From: Peptococcaceae bacterium BRH_c8a
GTDB lineage: Bacteria > Bacillota > Desulfotomaculia > Desulfotomaculales > Desulfallaceae
Assembly (NCBI GenBank): GCA_000961575.1
Contig: LADP01000042.1
Span: 62,001-126,000, forward strand
Direction: 5' to 3'
Length of the DNA: 64,000 nucleotides
Shown: positions 16,292 to 25,172 of the stretch, piece by piece
How positions within the stretch are numbered: position 1 is the first letter of the stretch
How the letters are laid out: each line of letters starts with the position of its first letter
Notes under the pieces: model-generated
What the model was told of the DNA's origin: nothing
The model's input: the letters and a program-made list of their open reading frames with translations, nothing else
Database searches by the model: none
Position numbers and translations under genes: made by a program

Positions 16292-17209
16292 ATGGTTTAC
16301 ATTTTAGTGCTTGTTTTTATGGCGGCATTTTTTATATCGCTGATGGGTTACGCGTTTATGTTCGGCGAGCGGCTTCTGTTGGCCAGGCGGGTGGACCAGG
16401 TGGTTGGGGCGCCCTCTATGACCATCAGGGAAAAAGAACTGAGTGTACCCCTGGCCACGAGGGTTTTAAAACCACTGCTAACAAAAGCGGGTTCAGTGAT
16501 GGTCAGAGTCCTGCCTTCGGAAAAGGAAGAGGCCCTGGAAAAAAAAATCATTATGGCCGGTTTCGCAGGCCGGCTGACCCCGGTGGAACTGATGGTGTAC
16601 AAGTACCTGGGAGCTGTTTCCTTGGGTTTGGTTGCCTTGTACGCGGCCGGGACATTCCAATGGGGTCTGGTAAATTCCGTGGTGGTTGTGGCTGTTGCCT
16701 TGCCGCTGGGGTTAATGGTGCCTGAGTATCTACTTGGATCCAAGGCCAGGAGAAGGAACGCCGACGTGGATGAGCAGCTGCCGCATATCTTGGATTTACT
16801 AACCGTCAGCGTAGAGGCGGGACTTGGTTTTGATGGCGCCATGTACAAGGTGATTGAAAAAACCAAGGGTACTTTAATTACTGAGATGAAACAAGTGATG
16901 CAGGAGATTAAGGTGGGCAAGCCCAGACGGGAAGCCCTCAAGGATCTGGGGAACAGGTTTAATGTCAGCGACCTGAACAATTTTATTAGTGCCGTAGTCC
17001 TGGGGGAACAGCTTGGCATTAGCATTGGCAACGTCCTGCGGCGGCAAGCTGACCAAATTAGAACCCGTAGACGTCAAAGTGCCGAGGAAAAGGCGATGAA
17101 GGCCCCGATTAAGATGCTTTTTCCGCTGATTTTCCTTATCTTCCCGGCTCTGTTCTTAATCATTCTCGGTCCGGGGGCCATTCAGATTTACAACCTGATG
17201 TTAAAATAA
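16292..17209 (+). CDS. tadC: TadC pilus assembly platform protein
   Basis: The 305-residue protein has the same GspF-like plan as TadB: an N-terminal segment, paired segments near 105-150, the domain QLPHILDLLTVSVEAGLGFDGAMYKV and C-terminal segments (about 265-300). TadB and TadC form the membrane platform together. A strong AAAGGAGGTG lies upstream. It is the last core pilus gene. Confidence 0.92.
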   Translation: MVYILVLVFMAAFFISLMGYAFMFGERLLLARRVDQVVGAPSMTIREKELSVPLATRVLKPLLTKAGSVMVRVLPSEKEEALEKKIIMAGFAGRLTPVELMVYKYLGAVSLGLVALYAAGTFQWGLVNSVVVVAVALPLGLMVPEYLLGSKARRRNADVDEQLPHILDLLTVSVEAGLGFDGAMYKVIEKTKGTLITEMKQVMQEIKVGKPRREALKDLGNRFNVSDLNNFISAVVLGEQLGISIGNVLRRQADQIRTRRRQSAEEKAMKAPIKMLFPLIFLIFPALFLIILGPGAIQIYNLMLK

Positions 17210-17235
17210 TGGACACGGCTGACGGGGGAGAGTAC

Positions 17236-17589
17236 ATGATACTGGTCAACAAGTCAACTGGTTCCGTCATCGCCGACCAGGTTGAAGTGGCAGAGAGTTT
17301 TGCCCGGCGATTAAGGGGGCTCATGGGCAGAGGTTCCTTCCCTGAGGGGTCGGCCCTGGTACTAGAACCTTGCAGGCAGGTACATACCTTTTTCATGCGT
17401 TTTCCTATAGATGTAATTTTTGTTAACGGGCGTGGCGCAGTACTGCATGTCATGACCGATGTACCACCCCGCAGGATCAGCCCGTATGTTCGCGGGGCGC
17501 AGAAGGTTGTCGAACTGCCGGCGGGTACGCTAATTGCCACGGACCTGGGCAAAGATCATATTTTACAATTAATCGAGCGGGAGGGTTGA
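17236..17589 (+). CDS. DUF192 family protein in the tad operon
   Basis: The 117-residue protein carries the DUF192 hallmarks GLMGRGSFPEGSALVLEPC, HTFFMRFPIDVIFV and V.E.PAGT near the end. The family forms a small beta-barrel of unknown function. Many members are secreted, but this one has no signal peptide. The ATG at 17236 behind GGGGGAG is chosen over an earlier frame start that overlaps tadC. It overlaps the approach to the next gene, so it is probably co-transcribed with the pilus genes. Confidence 0.8.
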   Translation: MILVNKSTGSVIADQVEVAESFARRLRGLMGRGSFPEGSALVLEPCRQVHTFFMRFPIDVIFVNGRGAVLHVMTDVPPRRISPYVRGAQKVVELPAGTLIATDLGKDHILQLIEREG

Positions 17590-17591
17590 GG

Positions 17592-19253
17592 ATGAAAAAG
17601 CTGCCATTGAGCAACATGTCCATAACATTTAAGATTGCCATCAGCCTCGGCATGTTAATAGCCTTTCTGATGCTTACACTGGGTATTATCACCGCTTACC
17701 AAATGAATGAAACTGTTCAGGTCGGCGAGAAGGACAAGGGCAGTTATCTGACCGAAGCTTTGTCGGGTCAGATAATAAACCAGTTGCAAGCCGGCAATTA
17801 TCAACCGGTAAAACAGAACATCAGACAGTTTATATCGGAATTTGGTATGGAAGGCGCGATAGTGGTAAATGCCCAGGGTAAAATCGTAGTCATTGAAGGT
17901 TTAACCAGGGCCAACCACATGATGGCCATGATTGGGGATCTTAAGGGCTTTGACAGTACCGGTTACAGCGCCAAGTATATAAAGGAACAAGACGAAGCTA
18001 ATTCCGCCTTTTTATTCATCAGAGCCATCAAGGATGAGGCAGGACAGCCAATGGGGTACCTGGGGTTGTCCTCCAGCGCCGGTTACCTGCACCGGAACAC
18101 CAATAGCCTTGTGTATCTCCTGGGGGGCATCACGATTGCCGCGATTATTGCCGGCATCTTTCTGTCCATGATTATCAGCCGCCGTATTCTCAACCGGCCT
18201 ATTATTGCCCTGGCTGCGGCTACTGAAAATATCGCCACCGGTAATTTTTCCATGAAAGTTAATTCCCGAAACCAGGATGAGCTTGGCAACTTGGCCTCAT
18301 CATTTAACACGATGACCGGTTACCTGTCCAATCTTTTTCGATCCATCACCACCTATACCGGCGAACTGGTCAAGTCTTGCCAGTCGCTCAGTACCGCTGT
18401 AAAATCTTCGGAAAGTGCATCTAAAAAACTTACCGAATCTATGCAAGAACACGCCGGCAGAACCGGCGAACATATATCCATGCTGCGGGGCTGCGCGGAC
18501 CTGGCCCAAGGCCTTGTGGAGCGGGTAGAACGATCCGGACAGGCGCTCAGAAGGTCGGCCAATGAAATTGCGGCCATTGCCGGCGATGCGCAGGAACCGG
18601 CCCGGTTGATGTACGGTGCTGCGGACTCAATTGAAGACGTGCAATGTTCGCTGGAGAGATTGAAAAACTTTGCGGGCGACAATCTGGCCGCTTTTGATGA
18701 GATGAAACAATTGGCCTTGGTATTTTCCGATTATCTTGACCGCAGCAGAGCCTTTAACTTTAACCTGGCCCTGGAAGTGGCCAAGCTGGGCGGTCAGGAT
18801 CTGACCCGGGAACTTAATGACCTGCAGCAAATGTCCGACGAAGGGATGGAGAAAACCAGGGGGTATATTGCTAGTATTGATAATGCCGGCCAGTCCGTTG
18901 AATCCATGCTTAAAGCGCTGGATGATAATCTGGGCACGGTGGAGCAGGGTAAAAAGGCCCTCGTTGAAGCCGGTGCGTGCTGGAATTCTTTAGGGGGGAA
19001 ATTGGTTGCGGAAAGTGATGTCATTGACGGTTTAATGGACAGTATGGCTGAAAATGAGAAGCAAAGAGGACAGTTGCTTGAATCTCTTGGTTACTTGATG
19101 GAGGAACTGGATAAAGCCCTGAGGGAATTTAACGGCACCGGTGAGGCCGGTGAAAGGCAGACAGAGCAGTTGGGCCAGTTGGAATCCACGATGCGCAGGA
19201 TACTCAGAGTGTCCAATGCCCTGAACAATCTGTGTCTGCAATTTAAGATTTAA
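17592..19253 (+). CDS. Membrane sensor-like protein with HAMP domain and coiled coil, no known output domain
   Basis: The protein is about 553 residues. A first membrane segment lies at about 15-37, an extracytoplasmic sensor region at 38-175 and a second membrane segment at about 175-200. A HAMP domain follows (about 198-250, with SRRILNRPIIALAAATENIATGNFS), then some 300 residues of helical coiled coil. Neither the conserved methyl-accepting hairpin tip nor a kinase, GGDEF or EAL domain is seen. It resembles a chemoreceptor whose signalling tip is lost. It is the last gene of the tad operon and converges with a DegS/DegU-like pair. Sensing for the pilus is an inference. Confidence 0.7.
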   Translation: MKKLPLSNMSITFKIAISLGMLIAFLMLTLGIITAYQMNETVQVGEKDKGSYLTEALSGQIINQLQAGNYQPVKQNIRQFISEFGMEGAIVVNAQGKIVVIEGLTRANHMMAMIGDLKGFDSTGYSAKYIKEQDEANSAFLFIRAIKDEAGQPMGYLGLSSSAGYLHRNTNSLVYLLGGITIAAIIAGIFLSMIISRRILNRPIIALAAATENIATGNFSMKVNSRNQDELGNLASSFNTMTGYLSNLFRSITTYTGELVKSCQSLSTAVKSSESASKKLTESMQEHAGRTGEHISMLRGCADLAQGLVERVERSGQALRRSANEIAAIAGDAQEPARLMYGAADSIEDVQCSLERLKNFAGDNLAAFDEMKQLALVFSDYLDRSRAFNFNLALEVAKLGGQDLTRELNDLQQMSDEGMEKTRGYIASIDNAGQSVESMLKALDDNLGTVEQGKKALVEAGACWNSLGGKLVAESDVIDGLMDSMAENEKQRGQLLESLGYLMEELDKALREFNGTGEAGERQTEQLGQLESTMRRILRVSNALNNLCLQFKI

Positions 19254-19266
19254 TCAACAAGAGAAA

Positions 19267-19302
19267 AGCGGGGTCAGGTTCTCTTAAGAGCCTGACCCCG
19301 CT
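19267..19302. terminator. GGGGTCAGG palindrome serving as bidirectional terminator (REP-like)
   Basis: AGCGGGGTCAGG pairs with CCTGACCCCGCT around a 12-base centre containing CTTAAG. It lies between two convergent genes and is followed by TTTATTT. The GGGGTCAGG core recurs at 25651 and, in a larger palindrome, at 56062-56138. Confidence 0.7.
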
Positions 19303-19306
19303 TTAT

Positions 19307-19963
19307 TTAATGTATCTCGACCAGTTTTTCCTTAATCGCTATTAGCGCGGCTTGAGTGCGATCGGTAACGTCAAGCTTTTGAAAAATGTTGGTCAGGTGA
19401 TTTTTAACTGTTTTTTCACTGATAAAAAGCTTATTGGCGATGATGCGGTTGGAGTCGCCGTTGGCCACCAATCGCAGCACTTCCACTTCCCTGTCTGTCA
19501 GGCCCAGAGGTCTGTTATCCTGGGTTTTGGTGGAAAGCTTGTTAATCTGCCGGAATACCTTGTCCATTAGTGACGGAGAGATAAAAGAATGTCCCTGGGC
19601 TACCTGCAGCATGGTACTAATTAGTTGATCGGGACTTACGTCCTTGAGCAGATAAGCTGCAATACCGTTACGAATCATTTCTACGATATATTCTTCTTGG
19701 TCATGAATAGTGAGGGCGATAACCCCGGTTTCCGGAGACTCCTGCTTAATGGTTTTACATACTTCGATACCGGTTATATCGGGCAGGTTGATATCCAACA
19801 AAACTAAATCGGGCCTCAGTTCGCGGCAAAGCTTAACGGCCATTGTACCGCTGTCGGCTTCGGTCAATATATTAAACTGCGGTTCCAGGGAAAGTATTTT
19901 TCTAATTCCCTCCCTGACGAGGGCATGGTCATCTACAATTAGTACCGAAATTTGTTCATTCAA
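19307..19963 (-). CDS. NarL/DegU-family response regulator
   Basis: The product is about 218 residues. The receiver domain (about 1-120) has acidic residues in LIVDDHALVREG, phospho-Asp in DLVLLDINLPDITG and Lys in YLLKDVSP. A LuxR-type DNA-binding domain (about 150-215) has LTDREVEVLRLVANGDSN and SEKTVKNHLTNIFQKL. A TTG start behind GGGAGGG fits better than the ATG that overlaps that site. The sensor kinase gene lies just upstream on the same strand. Confidence 0.9.
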   Translation of the reverse strand: MNEQISVLIVDDHALVREGIRKILSLEPQFNILTEADSGTMAVKLCRELRPDLVLLDINLPDITGIEVCKTIKQESPETGVIALTIHDQEEYIVEMIRNGIAAYLLKDVSPDQLISTMLQVAQGHSFISPSLMDKVFRQINKLSTKTQDNRPLGLTDREVEVLRLVANGDSNRIIANKLFISEKTVKNHLTNIFQKLDVTDRTQAALIAIKEKLVEIH

Positions 19964-19991
19964 CCGTATCCCTCCCATCTCTAACGCCGGG

Positions 19992-21122
19992 TTAAAGGGG
20001 AATTACGATGGTAATCACCGTACCCTTGCCGGGCGAACTGGTAATTTTAAATTCCCCGTTCAATATCTGGGTGCGCTCGCGCATATTAATCAGCCCGTAA
20101 CATTCACGATTTTTGCTTTTAGCGATTGTATCTGTATCAAATCCCCCGCCGTCATCACGGATCGAAACAGTAATTTTAGTGCTGAGTTGCTCCATTTTAA
20201 CCATTACCTGGTGTGCCCGGGCATGTTTTTGTACATTATTCAGGGCTTCCTGAACCACCCGAAACAATGCCACCTCAATAGTAGGGGATAATCTTTCCTG
20301 CTTGCCGAAGAATACAAACTCAGCATTTATCTTAAACTGTTTCTTATAATCATCGATATAACGGTGTAGGGCCGGCACCAATCCCAGGTCGTCCAGCACC
20401 ATGGGGCGCAGGTCGAAAATTATCTTGCGTACATCCTGCAGGCTTTGCCGAACCAGTTCCTGCAGTCTGACTAATTCCGCTTTAACGCTGTGGGGTTCTA
20501 CTTCCATCAGTTTAAGGATGTATTCAGCCCGCATTACGATGTTGGCCAGCAGTTGCGCCGGGCCGTCGTGGATTTCTCTGGCGACTCGCTTGCGTTCTTC
20601 CTCTTGGGCCTTTATAATACTTACACCCAATTGTTGGATTTGCTTGATCTCCTTCAGCTTGGAAAAAAGGTTTTCCATGTTGTTACCCAGGTAATTAAGC
20701 ACCACGCCCAGGTGGGACATCATGTTCTCGGCTTTTTCCAGCATATCCTGCATGCGGCGCAGGCTCTGTTCCAGGTTATCGCGCTTATACCGGACCAATT
20801 GCTCCTGACCCCGCAGGGTGGCCAGTTCCAATTGCAACTTCTGGGCCTTTTCGTACGCATTTTTAATATCATCTTCGTTATAGCGTTTAAAGTTCTTGCT
20901 CACTTCCGCCAGGTGGACGCGTGCCTTCTTCTCTTGGGTCGTTAATTGATCTACCCGGTCAATCATTTCAGCTACTTCATTTTTGATGACGGTTAGTTCA
21001 TTTTGAATGTTCTTATATTCTTTTCGGCTGTTTTCAGCGATATCATAAATTTGTTCTTGGGATCTTTCGATGTGCATTAAAGTTTCATTGATTATTTTAT
21101 CAAGCATGGCTGAATCAAACAT
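19992..21122 (-). CDS. DegS-like soluble sensor histidine kinase
   Basis: The product is about 376 residues. It begins with a long coiled coil (about 1-170) and has no membrane segment, as in DegS. The HisKA_3 phosphorylation motif is EEERKRVAREIHDGPAQLLANIVMRAE (His in REIHDG). An HATPase domain follows with ALNNVQKHARA (N box) and RDDGGGFD (G box). It should phosphorylate the adjacent regulator. The ATG behind GAAGGTGA is preferred to the GTG 18 bases earlier. Position next to the tad operon suggests, but does not prove, control of pili or surface behaviour. Confidence 0.9.
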   Translation of the reverse strand: MFDSAMLDKIINETLMHIERSQEQIYDIAENSRKEYKNIQNELTVIKNEVAEMIDRVDQLTTQEKKARVHLAEVSKNFKRYNEDDIKNAYEKAQKLQLELATLRGQEQLVRYKRDNLEQSLRRMQDMLEKAENMMSHLGVVLNYLGNNMENLFSKLKEIKQIQQLGVSIIKAQEEERKRVAREIHDGPAQLLANIVMRAEYILKLMEVEPHSVKAELVRLQELVRQSLQDVRKIIFDLRPMVLDDLGLVPALHRYIDDYKKQFKINAEFVFFGKQERLSPTIEVALFRVVQEALNNVQKHARAHQVMVKMEQLSTKITVSIRDDGGGFDTDTIAKSKNRECYGLINMRERTQILNGEFKITSSPGKGTVITIVIPL

Positions 21123-21289
21123 TTGCCGTTCACCTTCCACTACCTGCTAAATGCTTTATAAATTCTCCTTTACATGGGGTTATCCCTGCAGAGATTGTCT
21201 AAAAAGTTGCCTTCTGGAAAATAAAAACCGCGTCTTAGTGTTCATTGTCGCAAAAGCAGTACTAGGTTAGATTTTTAGGGGTGACAGGT

Positions 21290-22180
21290 ATGCCGTTCAA
21301 AAGTTTGACCAGGGATGAACTACAGAGCAGAGCCCGTAAAGCGGCAGCGCTGCTCGAAAAGTGCGCGGTGTGTGCTCACTGCTGCGGTGTGAACCGTCGG
21401 GCGGATGAAGTGGGGCTATGCCGGGCCGGTGGGCGGGCAGTGGTTAGCAGTTACGGTCCTCACATGGGTGAAGAAAGCGTACTTACGGGCAGCCGCGGCT
21501 CGGGAACCATATTTTTTGGATACTGTAACCTGGCCTGTAAGTTTTGCCAAAATTACGAGCTGAGCCACCAGGGTGAAGGTGATGAGGTTACCGGCGGTGA
21601 ACTGGCGGAGATTATGCAGCAGTTGCAAAGGATGGGCTGTCACAACATCAACCTGGTGTCCCCCAGTCATTATGTGCCTCAGATCCTGGAAGCATTGGTG
21701 CTGGCGCTGGATGGCGGCTTAAGGCTGCCGGTCGTCTATAATACCGGTGGATACGACGCCTTGCCAGTTCTGCGACTGCTGGATGGGCTGGTGGATATAT
21801 ACATGCCGGACATTAAGTTTGGCGATGACAAAACTGCTGAGAAGTATATCGGCGCGCCCGGGTATTTTACCATGGCGCGCCGGGCCGTGCTGGAAATGCA
21901 CCGGCAGGTGGGAGATCTTAAAATTGACGGGCGAGGCTTGGCGGTGCGTGGCCTGTTGGTGCGCCACCTGGTTATGCCGGACGGACTGGCCGGCACCGCC
22001 GCGGTAATGAGTTTTCTGGCTGATGAAATATCCCCGGACACCTTTGTCAATATCATGTCCCAGTATCACCCGGCTCACGAGGCTTTTCATTACCCTGAGC
22101 TTAGTCGCCGGGTAAATAAAGAAGAGTTTCAGGCTGCAGTGCGCCTGGCCCGGGAGGCGGGCCTGCACCGCTTTGATTAA
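21290..22180 (+). CDS. PflX-like radical SAM protein (putative glycyl-radical-activase homologue)
   Basis: The product is about 296 residues. An N-terminal cysteine-rich part (CAVCAHCCGVNRR, residues about 22-34) precedes the radical SAM core, whose cluster motif is CNLACKFCQNYELS (CX3CX2C, near 84-91). GGYDALPVLRLLDGLVDIYMPDIKFGD is typical of the COG1313 PflX group. These proteins are predicted activases or modifying enzymes whose targets are unknown. No glycyl radical enzyme lies nearby. Start: ATG after AGGGG; a GTG nine bases earlier is possible. Confidence 0.82.
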   Translation: MPFKSLTRDELQSRARKAAALLEKCAVCAHCCGVNRRADEVGLCRAGGRAVVSSYGPHMGEESVLTGSRGSGTIFFGYCNLACKFCQNYELSHQGEGDEVTGGELAEIMQQLQRMGCHNINLVSPSHYVPQILEALVLALDGGLRLPVVYNTGGYDALPVLRLLDGLVDIYMPDIKFGDDKTAEKYIGAPGYFTMARRAVLEMHRQVGDLKIDGRGLAVRGLLVRHLVMPDGLAGTAAVMSFLADEISPDTFVNIMSQYHPAHEAFHYPELSRRVNKEEFQAAVRLAREAGLHRFD

Positions 22181-22224
22181 TCCGGTACACAAAAGTCCTA
22201 ATCCGTTGCATAAATGGGTTAGGG

Positions 22225-23064
22225 TTAATCGCCATGGGCGTTGGTAAACGTTAAGCAGCGTGTTTCCTGTTCCCAGCGGACTTCTGTATTGGTTAAGGTT
22301 TTTTGCCATAAAGAGATGGGCCCGTAGGCAGTGCCGCCAACTATCTTTATGACCGGCCCCTCGGCCACTGTTGAGCCGGTGGTGACCTGACGGGTGAGAT
22401 AATCAACGGTGATAACTTGATTACCTCTGTGCAGGTTAACCCTGGAGGTGTCGGCGTCCCACAATACACTGTATCCCAGTAGCTCGAACACATTGCGCAA
22501 TGGCAGCAGCGGGTGCCCATCCCCGTTATTAAGCGGGTTATTAATTTCTACCCGGTGCTCCCCATATACAACGGTTATTGGTACGGGTTTGGGAGCAGGC
22601 TTTGCAACCACCCTCGCAGATATTATGCGCACCGGTGTACCCGTAGGTGTATGATCATAAAGCCAAATAACGTCATGATTGTGCATCCGGATACATCCCG
22701 CCGAGGCGTAAGTGCCGATGGAAGACGGATTATTGGTGCCATGGACACCGTAAACCCCGCCACCGCCGATACTGAGCCCCAGCCAGCGAACCCCCAGAGG
22801 GTTATTGGGACTGCCGCCGGGAATCCCTAGCTTGGAATAATAAGGGTTAACCAGTTTTACCACTACGGCAAAGTTACCTTCGGGCGTATAGGAAGGGTGC
22901 CGCCCGGTGGCCACCGGAAAGGTCTTGACTATGTCGCCATCCTGTAAAAATTGTAACTGGTTAGTTGCCTTGTTGATAATAATTTGCGAACCGGCCAATG
23001 CCAAATCAGCCTGACAAAAAAACAAAAACAAGGTTAATATAAGTATGGTAACACTTTTGCCCAC
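22225..23064 (-). CDS. Secreted L,D-transpeptidase with C-terminal stalk (copper amine oxidase N-like) domain
   Basis: The 279-residue protein has a signal peptide (about 1-24), then a YkuD catalytic domain (about 25-150) with HGTNNPSSIGTYASAGCIRMHNHDVIWLY, where His and Cys are the catalytic residues. The C-terminal part (about 160-275) has VEINNPL...LLPLRNVFELLGYSV, a copper-amine-oxidase N-terminal-like stalk domain common in Peptococcaceae cell-wall proteins. It should form 3-3 cross-links or process peptidoglycan. It starts at a GTG behind GGGAGG. It converges with the radical SAM gene. Confidence 0.88.
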   Translation of the reverse strand: MGKSVTILILTLFLFFCQADLALAGSQIIINKATNQLQFLQDGDIVKTFPVATGRHPSYTPEGNFAVVVKLVNPYYSKLGIPGGSPNNPLGVRWLGLSIGGGGVYGVHGTNNPSSIGTYASAGCIRMHNHDVIWLYDHTPTGTPVRIISARVVAKPAPKPVPITVVYGEHRVEINNPLNNGDGHPLLPLRNVFELLGYSVLWDADTSRVNLHRGNQVITVDYLTRQVTTGSTVAEGPVIKIVGGTAYGPISLWQKTLTNTEVRWEQETRCLTFTNAHGD

Positions 23065-23180
23065 CGGCGTACCTCCCAGAAAAATATTCTTATTAATATT
23101 ACGGGCCTAACTTCGGTTTGATGACCCGCTGGACATGTGGTAACTTAAAGATAACAATAGAATTATTTGGAGGAACCAAT

Positions 23181-24446
23181 TTGCACGAAGTAAAAGGTGA
23201 AAAAAAAGAACGTGTTATCCTTGCTGCTCTGGAACTGCCGGGCATGGAAAGCGAGGATGTTGAGGAGTCACTAATCGAATTGGCCGGGCTGGCCGAAACC
23301 GCCGGCGCCGAAGTGGTGGACAGCGACGTACAGCGTAGGCAGCGCCCTAATTTTGCCACCTATTTCGGAAAGGGGAAAGTGGAGGAACTAGCGGAACGGG
23401 CCCGGCAGTTGGAGGCCGACCTGTTAATAGTGGACCGGGAACTGCAGCCTGCCCAGCGGCGCAACCTGGAAGAGAACATGGAACTGCCGGTGGTGGATCG
23501 GACCCAGCTAATTCTAGACATTTTTGCTCGCCGCGCCCGCACCAGAGAAGGCAAAATGCAGGTGGAACTAGCCCAATTACAGTACCTGCTGCCACGCCTT
23601 ACCGGACTGGGCACCCAGTTATCTCGGTTGGGTGGCGGCATTGGTACGCGCGGACCCGGCGAGACTAAGCTGGAGGTGGATCGCCGGAGGATCAGAAAGC
23701 GGATCACCGACCTGAAAAATGAAATTGAAGAGGTACGCCGGCACCGGGCCCTTTTGCGCCGGGGCCGGCAAACAGTGCCCCTGCCGCTGGCGACTCTGGT
23801 GGGCTATACCAACGCCGGTAAATCGACGCTGCTAAACGCCCTTACCGGGTCTGATGTTTTGGCTGAGGATAAGCTGTTTGCCACCCTTGACCCCACCACC
23901 AGGCGGGTGGTTCTGCCCACTGGTGATGCTGTCCTGTTAATTGACACCGTTGGTTTTATCCAAAACCTGCCCCATCACCTGGTAGCCGCCTTCAGGGCGA
24001 CCTTGGAAGAGGTGGTGGAGGCCGACATCATAATCCATGTAGTGGACACCTCACATCCCCGGATGGATGCCCAGATGAGCGCTGTGGAAAAGGTGCTGAC
24101 CTCGCTGCAGGTCGAGGGCAAACCGCGCCTAACCGTTTACAATAAGGTTGATAGGGTAGACGGAACCACAGGTGGGCTGCAGTCGCGCAGCCTCCCCGAG
24201 GGAGTAGCGGTTTCCGCGCTTCGCGGCGGCGGGTTGGATGAGATGCTGAAGAGGCTTTCAGTAATGTTGGCTGCGGGGCGGGTAACAGAGACTTTTTTCG
24301 TGCCCTACCACAAAAGCAGTGTACTGCCGCTAATACATGAAAACGGACGGGTATTGGAGGAAGAACATGGTCCGGAGGGGTTACTGATTACTGCCGAACT
24401 GGGCATGGTCTGGGCCAGCCGGGTGCGGGTCAAACTAAAACAGTAG
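23181..24446 (+). CDS. hflX: HflX ribosome-associated GTPase
   Basis: The product is about 421 residues. The HflX-specific N-terminal domain has FGKGKVEELAE and D.ELQPAQRRNLEE, then LSRLGGGIGTRGPGETKLE, a coiled coil and the G domain with GYTNAGKSTLLN (G1), DTVGFIQNLPHHLV (G3) and NKVD (G4). HflX splits stalled or stress-inactivated ribosomes. A TTG behind TTTGGAGG is preferred to earlier frame starts. The following 170 bases hold no gene. Confidence 0.93.
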   Translation: MHEVKGEKKERVILAALELPGMESEDVEESLIELAGLAETAGAEVVDSDVQRRQRPNFATYFGKGKVEELAERARQLEADLLIVDRELQPAQRRNLEENMELPVVDRTQLILDIFARRARTREGKMQVELAQLQYLLPRLTGLGTQLSRLGGGIGTRGPGETKLEVDRRRIRKRITDLKNEIEEVRRHRALLRRGRQTVPLPLATLVGYTNAGKSTLLNALTGSDVLAEDKLFATLDPTTRRVVLPTGDAVLLIDTVGFIQNLPHHLVAAFRATLEEVVEADIIIHVVDTSHPRMDAQMSAVEKVLTSLQVEGKPRLTVYNKVDRVDGTTGGLQSRSLPEGVAVSALRGGGLDEMLKRLSVMLAAGRVTETFFVPYHKSSVLPLIHENGRVLEEEHGPEGLLITAELGMVWASRVRVKLKQ

Positions 24447-24616
24447 CTTACCCGAACTTCAGCGGGTGTGTCCCCTGACTGCTAACCAATTATAATGGCG
24501 AGTGGCATCCTGGAGATAACACCAAACCCCAAGCAATGCAAATGTTGGCTGGTTATAATCTACTATTATCCGGCACAATACATTAGATAAATTTTTTACA
24601 GGTAGGGCGTGATGCT

Positions 24617-24769
24617 ATGGCCAACCAGGCAATTATGCATGAGATCATGGAAACTATAAAAAAGTTGCCCCCGGAAAATCTGGGTAATGTCCTTGAATTT
24701 TTAAAAACACTGTCCCAGGAAACCGATGATTCGGGAGAAAATGAATCCGATATTTTAACCATGGATTAA
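24617..24769 (+). CDS. Small acidic protein, antitoxin-like N-terminal motif
   Basis: A 50-residue frame starts at an ATG and reads MANQAIMHEIMETIKKLP then PENLGNVLEFLKTLSQ and an acidic tail. The pattern of a helix with KLPPEN followed by VLEFLKTL is typical of short DUF2281-like or antitoxin N-termini. No toxin gene follows. A terminator-like hairpin lies at 24810. Coding is supported by the plausible protein and the AGGGCGTGATGCT leader, but the ribosome site is modest. Confidence 0.55.
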   Translation: MANQAIMHEIMETIKKLPPENLGNVLEFLKTLSQETDDSGENESDILTMD

Positions 24770-24809
24770 AGATTAACTTAAGCAATTTGGCAAATGAGGT
24801 TTTTTAATT

Positions 24810-24842
24810 GGTCCGGGTACAGCCCGGGCCTTGTCTTATTTT
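24810..24842 (+). terminator. Terminator after the small protein gene
   Basis: GGTCCGGG and CCCGGGCC form an 8-bp stem with loop TACAG (one mismatch), followed by TTGTCTTATTTTA. Confidence 0.65.
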
Positions 24843-24922
24843 ACCACACTTGTTAATACATAAAATTTCGTCCAGGCAAGAAAATAGCTAGGAATACAGA
24901 TTCTGGGGGAGGTGATAATTTT

Positions 24923-25150
24923 ATGCACATGGGGAGACTGACGGAAATGGAAAGGCTTGTTGTTGAGGAACAATTACGGGCTGAAGATATTTGTGCCAAA
25001 AAGATTCAACTGTATATGAGTATGAGCCGCGATCCATCCGTACAAGCCATCCTGCAGCAGATGGCGGAAAAAGGCCAGCGCCACATAAGTACTCTCAACA
25101 GTCTGATGCAGGATGCGGGTATGCCGCTTAGCATGACCCAGCAGCATTAG
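24923..25150 (+). CDS. Coat-F-like spore protein (small)
   Basis: The 75-residue protein is helical, with LTEMERLVVEEQLRAEDICAKKIQLYMSMSRDP then QILQQMAEKGQRHISTLNSLM. This is the ferritin-like helical pattern of Coat-F and related spore coat proteins. It starts at an ATG behind GGGGGAGG. The next gene, 22 bases on, encodes a second Coat-F protein, so they form an operon probably expressed in the mother cell during sporulation. Confidence 0.72.
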   Translation: MHMGRLTEMERLVVEEQLRAEDICAKKIQLYMSMSRDPSVQAILQQMAEKGQRHISTLNSLMQDAGMPLSMTQQH

Positions 25151-25172
25151 AGGAGCAAAGGAGGTGTAATTA

